A stretch of 5,626 nucleotides of DNA, from contig JAUZQA010000292.1 in the NCBI GenBank assembly GCA_030705665.1, positions 1 through 5,626 of the forward strand. Reading direction: 5' to 3'. The stretch's first letter is position 1; every line of letters starts with the position of its first letter. Below are positions 1 to 5,596 of this stretch, piece after piece. The stretch comes from Bacillota bacterium. Lineage in GTDB: Bacteria; Bacillota; Bacilli; Bacillales_B; DSM-18226. A program made the position numbers and the translations under genes. The notes beneath the pieces are model-generated. The model saw only the letters and a list, made by a program, of their open reading frames with translations. It made no database searches and was not told where the DNA came from.

Positions 1-1068
1 AACGCTAGGAGCAAAAGTTAAAGCATGTCCAAGAGCATTTAATACTTTTAATATTGGATTTGTGCCAGCATAGGCTCCAACTAAAGCAGTTTTAATTGCT
101 GGTACTCCCCATATAGAAATCATTGCAGTTAAGATAATAAATGGAGACCAAGCTCTAAAGATCTGAGCACCAGTATAGTGTTCTTCTTGTACATCTGCTT
201 TACGTGCTGTCGCAGTTGCTGCAGCTTGTGCTTCAGTCGAGAATTTGAAAATGTTTTTTGGTTTCCAAAACTTCAAGAAGACGGCCAGTGCAACTAATGA
301 AACAAGAGATGCAAAAATATCTGGAAGCTCAGGTCCTAAATAATAAGCAGCGACATATTGGGTTATGGCAAAAGAAAGGCCAGATACTAAAATCGCTGGT
401 AAAACTTCCATCATTTTTTTGAAACCTGCCATAATAAAAATTACGTAAAACGGAACGAATACTGCTAAGACCGGAAGTTGACGTGCGATGGCTTTTGCAA
501 TCTCACCTGCAGGAAGAGCAGTTGGACCTGACATTCCAATAACTGGGATCCCAATGGCACCAAAAGCAACCGGTGCGGTGTTAGCTACAAGGGCAAGGCC
601 AGCAGCCATTAATGGATTAAAGCCTAATCCAACTAAAAGTGCAGCGGCAATTGCCACCGGTGCTCCAAATCCAGCAGCACCTTCAAGGAATGCACCGAAT
701 GAGAACGCTACCAAAAGTACTTGCAAGCGACGGTCTTCAGTGATAGATAATACAGAATAACGAATAATATCAAATTGACCTGTTTTTACAGTGAGTTTAT
801 ATAAAAACACTGATGTGATAATAATCCAGCCAATCGGTAAAACACCATAAATGGCTCCTTGTGTTGCAGACATTACTGCCATTCCTGCTGGCATTTTATA
901 GGCAACAACCGCAACAACTAAAGCAACAAGAAGTGTTGTTAAGCCGGCGATGTGACCTTTCATCCTCTTTATTGCCAAGGCCCAGAAGAAGTAAAGAATT
1001 GGAATGAGTGCAACTAGTGCAGTGAGACCAAGGCTGCCACCTACAGCTGTAAAGTTTTGTGCGAACAA
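1..1068 (-). CDS. lutP: L-lactate permease, LctP/LutP family (3' end outside the window)
   Basis: Encodes a polytopic inner-membrane permease that imports L-lactate, probably with protons. Only the first 356 codons are inside the window; the family usually has about 540-565 residues, so the C-terminal third is missing. The translation has the family hallmark GAFLEGAAGFGAP at residues 125-137, the N-terminal FFWALAIKRMKGH stretch (27-39), and LVANTAPVAFGAIGIP (160-175). Hydrophobic segments fall at about 14-33, 40-57, 72-90, 113-146, 154-178, 199-217, 222-242 and 250-266. A polar cytoplasmic-type loop follows at about 267-303. The start is TTG at 1068: no in-frame ATG lies between it and the upstream stop at 1122, the first internal Met is residue 36, and a strong GGGGG Shine-Dalgarno sits 8 bases ahead. 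It is transcribed divergently from lutR. The family call is secure; the exact substrate (lactate rather than glycolate) is inferred from the lut neighbours. Confidence 0.95.
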   Translation of the reverse strand, partial: MFAQNFTAVGGSLGLTALVALIPILYFFWALAIKRMKGHIAGLTTLLVALVVAVVAYKMPAGMAVMSATQGAIYGVLPIGWIIITSVFLYKLTVKTGQFDIIRYSVLSITEDRRLQVLLVAFSFGAFLEGAAGFGAPVAIAAALLVGLGFNPLMAAGLALVANTAPVAFGAIGIPVIGMSGPTALPAGEIAKAIARQLPVLAVFVPFYVIFIMAGFKKMMEVLPAILVSGLSFAITQYVAAYYLGPELPDIFASLVSLVALAVFLKFWKPKNIFKFSTEAQAAATATARKADVQEEHYTGAQIFRAWSPFIILTAMISIWGVPAIKTALVGAYAGTNPILKVLNALGHALTFAPSV

Positions 1069-1075
1069 TGCTGAT

Positions 1076-1084
1076 TCCCCCTTT
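1076..1084 (-). promoter_or_regulatory. Ribosome binding site that fixes the TTG start of lutP
   Basis: Read on the minus strand this is AAAGGGGGA, a strong match to the 16S 3' end. It is separated by 8 bases from the TTG at 1068. With no in-frame ATG upstream or within the first 35 codons, this site decides the start. Confidence 0.8.
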
Positions 1085-1133
1085 AAAATGTTTTTCTTTT
1101 CTTTTTTCCAAGTGTATGTTTATTTATCACCAA

Positions 1134-1151
1134 ACGGTAATCGCTTTCATT
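1134..1151 (-). promoter_or_regulatory. Candidate CcpA binding site (cre) in the lutP leader
   Basis: On the minus strand this reads AATGAAAGCGATTACCGT. Compared with the cre consensus TGNAARCGNWWWCA, the core at 1136-1149 (TGAAAGCGATTACC) matches 13 of 14 positions, failing only at the last base. It lies about 40-55 bases downstream of the predicted lutP start point and upstream of the ribosome binding site. In that position CcpA would act as a roadblock to elongation. Catabolite repression of lactate use when glucose is present fits the pathway. Binding is inferred from the motif only. Confidence 0.6.
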
Positions 1152-1160
1152 AGATGATAG

Positions 1161-1175
1161 AGTCATCTGATGACT
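1161..1175. promoter_or_regulatory. Predicted LutR operator of lutP
   Basis: AGTCATCTGATGACT is a perfect 15-base inverted repeat around a central T. Its first 14 bases recur exactly in front of lutA at 2270-2283. Sharing of one palindrome between the permease and the oxidation operon, with a FadR-type regulator encoded between them, makes LutR the obvious ligand. It is centred about 22 bases downstream of the predicted lutP start point. Extra AGATGA half-sites flank it at 1152-1157 and 1176-1181. Confidence 0.75.
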
Positions 1176-1189
1176 AGATGATTCGGTGA

Positions 1190-1226
1190 TAAATTGAATT
1201 ATAGGTAGCTAAAAAGAAAAATACAA
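1190..1226 (-). promoter_or_regulatory. Predicted sigma-A promoter of lutP
   Basis: On the minus strand there is a consensus -10 TATAAT (1203-1198) and a -35-like TTGTAT (1226-1221, 3 of 6 bases) with an ideal 17-base spacer. The likely start point is the A at 1190. This gives a leader of about 120 nt that holds the operator and the cre site. The -10 match and spacing are good; the -35 is weak, as expected for a regulated promoter. Confidence 0.55.
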
Positions 1227-1320
1227 CATTTTTTTTAATTCATTGAATTTTAATTATTAAAATTGTGGTTATATTATTAATTTTTTTTTGAAAATATTAT
1301 ACGAATTTCCAAATTTTATT

Positions 1321-1350
1321 TTACGAAGATCAAAAAAATAAATGTATAAT
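1321..1350 (+). promoter_or_regulatory. Candidate promoter of lutR
   Basis: A consensus -10, TATAAT, lies at 1345-1350. The best -35 at compatible spacing is a poor TTACGA (1321-1326, 18-base spacer, 3 of 6 bases). The -10 lies 40 bases ahead of the chosen lutR start. That leaves a leader of about 34 bases with room for the ribosome binding site. Confidence 0.4.
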
Positions 1351-1390
1351 GGGAGTAGTGATTCTTAATTTAGTGTTAGTAGGTGCAAAA

Positions 1391-2119
1391 ATGGATTATA
1401 AAAAAATAAAGCCCAAGAAAATCTATGAAGAGGTTACAGAAGCCATTCAAGAAATGATTCGCAGCGGGCAGCTAAAACCGGGAGAAAGGCTTGATTCAGT
1501 CCAGCAATTGGCTGAAAATTTTCAGGTTGGCAGATCCGCAATAAGGGAAGCGCTTACCTCACTCCGAGCAATAGGACTTGTAGAAATGCGCCAGGGGGAA
1601 GGCACATTTATCAATGAATTTGAAACTGATCAGATCAATCTGCCGTTATCAACTGCGATTTTAATGAATAAGAAAGATATAGCTAATCTTTTAGAGGTTC
1701 GGAAAATTCTCGAACTTGGAACTGCTGCGGCAGCTGCAAAAAGAAGATCAAAAGTTCATCTGGCGGCAATGGAGAAGGCCCTTGAAGAAATGGAAGCTTC
1801 CAGCGGGGACGAAGAACTTGGTGAAGTAGCTGATCTGCAATTTCATCTTGCCATTTCAGAAGCTTCTCAGAATCCACTGCTGTTAAGCCTGATGAACCAT
1901 GTGTCCGGCTTAATGGGGGAAACAATGAAAGAAACCCGCAAGGTTTGGTTATATTCAAAGCAAACAACAATGGAAAAATTAGCGTATGAACATTATTCCA
2001 TCTTTAAAGCAATCCAAAATCAGGATGAAGAGGAAGCAAGACATTTTATGAATCTCCATTTGGAAAATGTGGAGGCAGTCATCCGAAAATATCATGAAGA
2101 GACACAATATGCAAAATAA
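1391..2119 (+). CDS. lutR: Lactate-responsive GntR/FadR-family regulator LutR
   Basis: A 242-residue DNA-binding repressor predicted to release its operators in front of lutP and lutA when lactate is present. Residues 8-74 form the GntR winged helix-turn-helix, with PGERLDSVQQLAENFQVGRS leading into the recognition region and the wing at RQGEGTF (67-73). Residues 95-232 form the all-helical FCD effector domain. Its usual metal/carboxylate site is recognisable as D148, H152, H201 and H223. The length agrees with B. subtilis LutR (about 240 residues). I chose ATG 1391 over the in-frame ATG at 1349. The earlier ATG overlaps the predicted -10 box and would add a non-family tail, whereas 1391 has AGGTG at 1381-1385 and begins MDYKKIKPKKIYEEV, like the family. 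It sits between the two units it should control. The family is certain; the role follows from context and operators. Confidence 0.93.
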   Translation: MDYKKIKPKKIYEEVTEAIQEMIRSGQLKPGERLDSVQQLAENFQVGRSAIREALTSLRAIGLVEMRQGEGTFINEFETDQINLPLSTAILMNKKDIANLLEVRKILELGTAAAAAKRRSKVHLAAMEKALEEMEASSGDEELGEVADLQFHLAISEASQNPLLLSLMNHVSGLMGETMKETRKVWLYSKQTTMEKLAYEHYSIFKAIQNQDEEEARHFMNLHLENVEAVIRKYHEETQYAK

Positions 2120-2128
2120 CTTTTAGAG

Positions 2129-2159
2129 TGCGGTTTCAGAATATTTTCACGGAACCGCA
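2129..2159 (+). terminator. Possible terminator after lutR
   Basis: TGCGGTTTC (2129-2137) pairs with GGAACCGCA (2151-2159) as a 9-base stem with one G-U pair and a 13-base loop. It starts 9 bases after the lutR stop. The following bases (TGATTTGAAATTTT) are not an immediate T-run, so termination may be weak and some read-through into lutABC is possible. Confidence 0.4.
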
Positions 2160-2269
2160 TGATTTGAAATTTTAAAAAAATTTTTTGAAACCCCTTTCTA
2201 AATTAATTATTTATAGTATTATTAATCATGTACAATATAAACAATATAAATATATTATTTTTTTGGACA

Positions 2270-2284
2270 AGTCATCTGATGACC
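2270..2284. promoter_or_regulatory. Predicted LutR operator of lutABC
   Basis: AGTCATCTGATGACC contains the perfect 13-base palindrome GTCATCTGATGAC (2271-2283) and repeats 14 bases of the lutP operator. It lies downstream of the A+T-rich promoter tract and 62 bases before the lutA start, a position suited to blocking transcription start or early elongation. Confidence 0.75.
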
Positions 2285-2330
2285 TGTTAACCGTCTTATC
2301 GAATGACTAACCGATGAATTGTAGTAATTG

Positions 2331-2339
2331 AAGGAGTGG
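2331..2339 (+). promoter_or_regulatory. Ribosome binding site that fixes the lutA start
   Basis: AAGGAGTGG stands 6 bases before ATG 2346. An in-frame TTG at 2328 would overlap this site and lacks one of its own, so the ATG is the start. Confidence 0.8.
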
Positions 2340-2345
2340 AAGAAT

Positions 2346-3062
2346 ATGAAGGTAACTCTTTTTGCAACATGTTTAGTTGACATGTTTCAAAGTAACGTAG
2401 GTAAGGCAACGGTAGAATTGTTGGAACGCCTTGGCTGTGAAATTGATTTTCCGGAAAATCAAATCTGCTGCGGTCAGCCGTCATATAATAGCGGTTATGT
2501 ACAAGATACAAAAGAAGCAATGAAACGGACAATCGATACTTTTATGCACGCTGAATATGTTGTATGCCCTTCAGGTTCATGTGCATATATGCTTACAGAA
2601 TACCCACACATATTTGCCGGAGATCCGGTTTGGGAACCAAAAGCAAAGAAATTAGCTGAAAAAGTATATGAATTAACGCAATTCATTGTTGAAGTTCTTA
2701 AAGTAGATGATGTTGGCGCGAAGTTTAATGCAAAAGTAACCTATCATACATCATGCCACATGACAAGATTACTTGGAGTGGTTGAAGCACCGATGAGATT
2801 GCTCAAAAACGTAAAAGGTCTTGAGTTTACGGAGCTTCCTGGAAAAGAGCAATGCTGCGGCTTTGGCGGAACATTCTCCGTTAAAATGGGACAAATTTCA
2901 GAGCAAATGGTTGATGAAAAGGTTCAACATGTTGAAGAAACAGAGGCGGAATACTTAATCGGTGCAGATGCAGGCTGTTTAATGAATATCGGTGGCCGTA
3001 TGGAAAGACTCGGCAAGAAAATTAAAGTATTACATATAGCAGAGGTATTAAATAGCCGCTGA
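2346..3062 (+). CDS. lutA: Lactate utilisation protein A, CCG cysteine-rich domain subunit
   Basis: A 238-residue cytoplasmic subunit of the LutABC L-lactate oxidation system, which turns lactate into pyruvate. It has two copies of the cysteine-rich CCG domain known from GlcF and heterodisulfide reductase subunit B, which bind iron-sulfur centres. The first has C9, C41-C42-G43 (in [12 protein letters not shown]) and C74/C79. The second has C137 ([11 protein letters not shown]), C170-C171-G172 ([12 protein letters not shown]) and C211 ([12 protein letters not shown]). The C-terminus HIAEVLNSR is as I recall it for B. subtilis LutA, and the length agrees. It opens the operon, with lutB 42 bases downstream and its own strong ribosome binding site. 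LutR control is expected from the operator at 2270. No signal peptide or membrane segment is seen. An alternative role as a glycolate oxidase subunit is made unlikely by lutB and lutC. Confidence 0.95.
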   Translation: MKVTLFATCLVDMFQSNVGKATVELLERLGCEIDFPENQICCGQPSYNSGYVQDTKEAMKRTIDTFMHAEYVVCPSGSCAYMLTEYPHIFAGDPVWEPKAKKLAEKVYELTQFIVEVLKVDDVGAKFNAKVTYHTSCHMTRLLGVVEAPMRLLKNVKGLEFTELPGKEQCCGFGGTFSVKMGQISEQMVDEKVQHVEETEAEYLIGADAGCLMNIGGRMERLGKKIKVLHIAEVLNSR

Positions 3063-3104
3063 TTAAAAACTAAAGGATATCATCACTGAACGGAGGGACA
3101 AGAT

Positions 3105-4532
3105 ATGGCAATAAAAATCAGCTCCGAAAACCTGAAAGAGCGTCTCGATCACGAACTTAATAATGATTTTATGCGTGGTGCTGTTGCGGGTGCACAAGAT
3201 GGAATGGGAGTAAAAAGAAGAAGACAAGTAGATGCACTGGGAAATTGGGAAGAGTGGCGGAAACATGGGGAAGAAATTCGCCAGCATGTTCTCGAGAACC
3301 TGGATTATTATCTAGAACAATTAAGTGAGAATGTTGCAAAACGTGGCGGTCATGTCTTTTTTGCAAAAACGGCCGAAGATGCCAGAGACTATATCGCAGG
3401 CGTAGTTAAAAAGAAAAATGCCAAAAAAATTGTAAAATCAAAGTCCATGGTCACAGAGGAAATCAGCCTAAATAAGGCTCTAGAGCAAGAAGGCTGTGAT
3501 GTTGTCGAAACAGATCTAGGCGAGTATATTCTGCAAATTGATGACCATGACCCGCCATCCCACATTGTCGTACCTGCATTACATAAAAACAAGGAACAAA
3601 TTCGCGATGTGTTTGAGAAAAAATTAGGTTATAAGGGAACTTCAAAACCAGAAGAATTAGCAGCATGTGCACGTGAAGTGTTGCGTCAAGAATACTTAAC
3701 TGCTGATGTAGGTATTACCGGCTGTAACTTTGCTGTTGCTGAAACTGGATCCTTTAGTCTTGTTACCAACGAAGGAAATGCAGACCTTGTTACAGCACTG
3801 CCGAAAACCCAAATTACGGTTATGGGAATGGAGAGGATTGTTCCTTCTTTTGAAGAAATGGAAGTCCTTGTAAGTATGTTAACAAGAAGTGCGGTTGGTC
3901 AAAAATTAACAAGCTATATCACCGTTCTAACTGGACCAAGAGAAGAACTTGATGTGGACGGACCTGAGGAGTTCCATCTTGTCATTGTCGATAATGGAAG
4001 GTCCGATATTTTAGGAGGCGATTTCCAATCCATCCTCCAATGTATTCGCTGCGGAGCATGTATTAATGTTTGCCCGGTGTATCGTCACGTCGGCGGCCAT
4101 TCATACAATTCCATTTACCCGGGACCAATCGGAGCCGTTCTTACTCCGCTTCTTGGCGGATATGATGATTTTAAGGAACTCCCATACATGTCATCTCTTT
4201 GTGGAGCATGTACGGAGGTATGTCCGGTAAAAATCCCGTTACATGAGCTCCTTCTTAAACATCGCCAAGTTATCGTTGAAAAGGAAGGCAAAGCTCCAAT
4301 TTCAGAAAAATTGTTAATGAAAGCATTTGGATTAGGTGCAGCCTCGCCAGCATTATATAAGATAGCATCAAAAATGGCACCAGCGGCAATGAGCCCATTC
4401 ACGGCAGGGGAAAAAATCTCTAAGGGACCTGGACCAATGAAAGCTTGGACAGAAATTCGTGAGTTCCCGGCACCAACCAAAGAAAGATTTAGAGATTGGT
4501 TTAAAAACCGTGAAAAAGGAGGGGACAAATAG
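3105..4532 (+). CDS. lutB: Lactate utilisation protein B, LUD domain / iron-sulfur subunit
   Basis: A 475-residue cytoplasmic protein, the large subunit of the LutABC L-lactate oxidation complex. Residues about 75-297 form the LUD domain, including [10 protein letters not shown] (111-120), the conserved [10 protein letters not shown] (145-154) and [14 protein letters not shown] (203-216). Residues 310-380 form a ferredoxin-like module. Its first motif, [14 protein letters not shown], has C313, C316, C319 and C323. The second, [10 protein letters not shown], has C366, C369 and C373, with S363 where a fourth Cys might be expected. The C-terminal part (about 395-470, ending in [13 protein letters not shown]) is the LutB C-terminal domain. 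The length matches the B. subtilis protein (about 476). The ATG has GGAGGG at 3092-3097, well spaced. The stop codon shares one base with the lutC start, which suggests translational coupling. Electrons presumably pass through the iron-sulfur centres to an acceptor not encoded here. Confidence 0.96.
   Translation: MAIKISSENLKERLDHELNNDFMRGAVAGAQDGMGVKRRRQVDALGNWEEWRKHGEEIRQHVLENLDYYLEQLSENVAKRGGHVFFAKTAEDARDYIAGVVKKKNAKKIVKSKSMVTEEISLNKALEQEGCDVVETDLGEYILQIDDHDPPSHIVVPALHKNKEQIRDVFEKKLGYKGTSKPEELAACAREVLRQEYLTADVGITGCNFAVAETGSFSLVTNEGNADLVTALPKTQITVMGMERIVPSFEEMEVLVSMLTRSAVGQKLTSYITVLTGPREELDVDGPEEFHLVIVDNGRSDILGGDFQSILQCIRCGACINVCPVYRHVGGHSYNSIYPGPIGAVLTPLLGGYDDFKELPYMSSLCGACTEVCPVKIPLHELLLKHRQVIVEKEGKAPISEKLLMKAFGLGAASPALYKIASKMAPAAMSPFTAGEKISKGPGPMKAWTEIREFPAPTKERFRDWFKNREKGGDK
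4517..4524 (+). promoter_or_regulatory. Ribosome binding site of lutC, inside the end of lutB
   Basis: AGGAGGGG lies 7 bases before GTG 4532 and within the last codons of lutB. A near-perfect Shine-Dalgarno here justifies the GTG start and the one-base overlap TAGTG. Confidence 0.85.
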
Positions 4533-5248
4533 TGGAGGGAACTATTCAAAATCGTGATCAGTTTTTAAATACAATTGCAAAAAGGTTAGGCCGGCCACGC
4601 CTTACTACCGTTGAACCTCCAAAGTGGAAATTTCAACCACAATACGAGGTATTTAAAGATACAACACAGGACGAATTAGTCGATATTCTCGAGGATATGT
4701 GTGATGTGATTCATACAAAATTCTATAAGACAGACAAAAATGATTTACCTGAAATTTTGAATCAAGTAGTAACAGAGTATGGCGGCGGTCCAATTCTGAC
4801 ATGGAAAGATAAGCGCTATGAAGAGTGGGGACTTGGTGACTTATTTAATAAAGAGTGGCCAAGCAAGAAAATGGATGTCTATGAGTGGGACTACAAAAAA
4901 GGCGAAGAAAATGTCAAAATTGCCGAAAAGGCCAATGTAGGTATTACGATAAGTGAAATAACACTTGCTGAGTCAGGGACTGTCGTTCTTTATAGCAATG
5001 AAAATAGAGGTAGATCCATTAACTTTTTACCAGCTACCTATATTGCTTTGATTCCAAAGAGCACGATTGTTCCTCGAATGACACAAGCGGCAAAGAAAAT
5101 GAGGGAAATTGAACAAAAGGGCGGTAAGGTTCCATCTTGTATTAACTTTATTACAGGACCAAGTAATTCAGCTGATATCGAGCTAAATCTGGTAGTCGGT
5201 GTTCATGGACCAATTAAAGCATCCTATATACTTATCAATGATTTATAA
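4532..5248 (+). CDS. lutC: Lactate utilisation protein C, LUD domain subunit
   Basis: A 238-residue cytoplasmic LUD-domain protein, the third partner needed for L-lactate oxidation by LutABC; its precise biochemical role in the complex is not settled. After an N-terminal segment MEGTIQNRDQFLNTIAKRLG typical of LutC, the LUD domain spans about 45-236. Recognisable landmarks are GGGPILTWKD (84-93), VGITISEITLAESGTVVL (136-153), RSINFLPATYIALIP (161-175) and ITGPSNSADIELNLVVGVHG (207-226). The start is GTG, overlapping the lutB stop by one base, with an excellent ribosome binding site and no competing ATG nearby. The GIT...AESGT stretch parallels GIT...AETGS in LutB, reflecting their shared domain. 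It closes the operon and is followed directly by a strong terminator. Confidence 0.95.
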   Translation: MEGTIQNRDQFLNTIAKRLGRPRLTTVEPPKWKFQPQYEVFKDTTQDELVDILEDMCDVIHTKFYKTDKNDLPEILNQVVTEYGGGPILTWKDKRYEEWGLGDLFNKEWPSKKMDVYEWDYKKGEENVKIAEKANVGITISEITLAESGTVVLYSNENRGRSINFLPATYIALIPKSTIVPRMTQAAKKMREIEQKGGKVPSCINFITGPSNSADIELNLVVGVHGPIKASYILINDL

Positions 5249-5283
5249 AAAAATCCTGCCGGGGTTTCTCGGCAGGATTTTTT
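5248..5283 (+). terminator. Intrinsic terminator of lutABC
   Basis: TCCTGCCG (5254-5261) and CGGCAGGA (5270-5277) form a perfect 8-base G+C-rich stem with an 8-base loop. Six further A-T pairs (5248-5253 with 5278-5283) extend it, giving the A-tract/stem/T-tract form. It overlaps the last base of the lutC stop codon. The symmetry means it could also act on the opposite strand. Confidence 0.93.
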
Positions 5284-5596
5284 CATCTCTTAGGTGGTAT
5301 GCCAAATTCCAGAAAAGGATAATAGAAACCTTTAACGGATCTACAAAATAATACAAAAATCCCCAAATAATGTTATTTTTCTCGTTGTTATAATACAAAT
5401 GTTTATCTGTTATATAACTTTGAAAACGCATTACATGTTGGTAATACAATGTTTTTTTAAAAATTTTTAAAGTGTTATAGAAATTTTTTTAAGATGTTTG
5501 ACTTTTGTCACAGATAAAATGAAAAAGAAGTCTTAGAATAATTTGTGAGGAAGATAAACATAGAAAAAAGCTTGTTGAAATACAGGGAGGGAGAAC
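5284..5596. other. A+T-rich intergenic region before the last gene
   Basis: About 310 bases with no convincing gene. An open frame on the minus strand (5243-5449) has no family resemblance and its end runs into the lutC terminator. The region contains a possible promoter with an overlapping cre-like sequence (5420-5450), another TATAAT at 5389-5394 without a good -35, a short dyad TGACTTTTGTCA (5499-5510), and a strong ribosome binding site (GGGAGGGAG, 5585-5593). If the promoter at 5420-5450 is real the leader is about 140 nt. Confidence 0.6.
5420..5450 (+). promoter_or_regulatory. Weak promoter candidate with overlapping cre-like sequence
   Basis: TTGAAA (5420-5425) and TACAAT (5445-5450) match sigma-A hexamers in 4 and 5 positions, but the 19-base spacer is long. 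TGAAAACGCATTAC (5421-5434) overlaps the -35 and matches 12 of 14 positions of the cre consensus, with the closing CA replaced by AC. Each signal is modest alone; their overlap is what makes them worth recording. Confidence 0.3.

Larger units (their letters stand above)
1069..1390. other. Divergent lutP-lutR control region
   Basis: This 322-base gap holds no credible gene. From left to right it contains the lutP ribosome binding site, the cre site, the LutR operator with flanking half-sites, the lutP promoter, an A+T-only dyad (1246-1264), the lutR -10 box and the lutR ribosome binding site. The stretch from about 1205 to 1345 is extremely A+T-rich. The operator lies close to lutP and about 170 bases from the lutR -10, so direct autoregulation of lutR is not obvious from the sequence. 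Confidence 0.8.
2120..2345. other. lutR-lutA intergenic control region
   Basis: This gap of about 225 bases carries the weak terminator of lutR, a long A+T-rich tract with several promoter-like hexamers, the second LutR operator (2270-2284) and the lutA ribosome binding site. Possible -10 boxes include TATAGT (2212), TACAAT (2231), TATAAA (2245) and TATATT (2251). The pair TGTACA (2229-2234) / TATATT (2251-2256), with a 16-base spacer, is one candidate that would put the operator just downstream of the start point. No single promoter stands out. No SinR-type box (GTTCTYT) was seen on either strand. Confidence 0.6.

Noticed and set aside
488..760. Plus-strand open frame of 90 codons
   Set aside because: It is antisense to the conserved lutP coding sequence, has low-complexity Ala/Pro/Asn-rich content and no ribosome binding site.
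896..1111. Minus-strand open frame of 71 codons with an ATG start at the beginning of the permease region
   Set aside because: It overlaps the lutP 5' end in another frame. The lutP frame gives a clean family protein from TTG 1068, whereas this product is Cys/Ser-rich nonsense.
2120..2345. SinR operator in front of lutA, as reported for biofilm-linked control of lutABC in B. subtilis
   Set aside because: I searched both strands by eye for GTTCTYT-type boxes and found none in this region.
2328..2346. Earlier TTG start for lutA
   Set aside because: It overlaps the ribosome binding site used by ATG 2346 and adds residues not found in the family.
4115..4549. Minus-strand open frame of 144 codons
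   Set aside because: It lies entirely antisense to lutB and the lutC start, with no family resemblance; lutB is unmistakable on the other strand.
5243..5449. Minus-strand open frame of 68 codons downstream of lutC
   Set aside because: There is no recognisable ribosome binding site or family pattern, and its end runs through the lutC terminator.
5498..5520. Promoter TTGACT / TAAAAT before the last gene
   Set aside because: The spacer is only 11 bases, too short for a sigma-A promoter. Using TTGTCA (5505-5510) with TAGAAT (5534-5539) gives 23 bases, too long.
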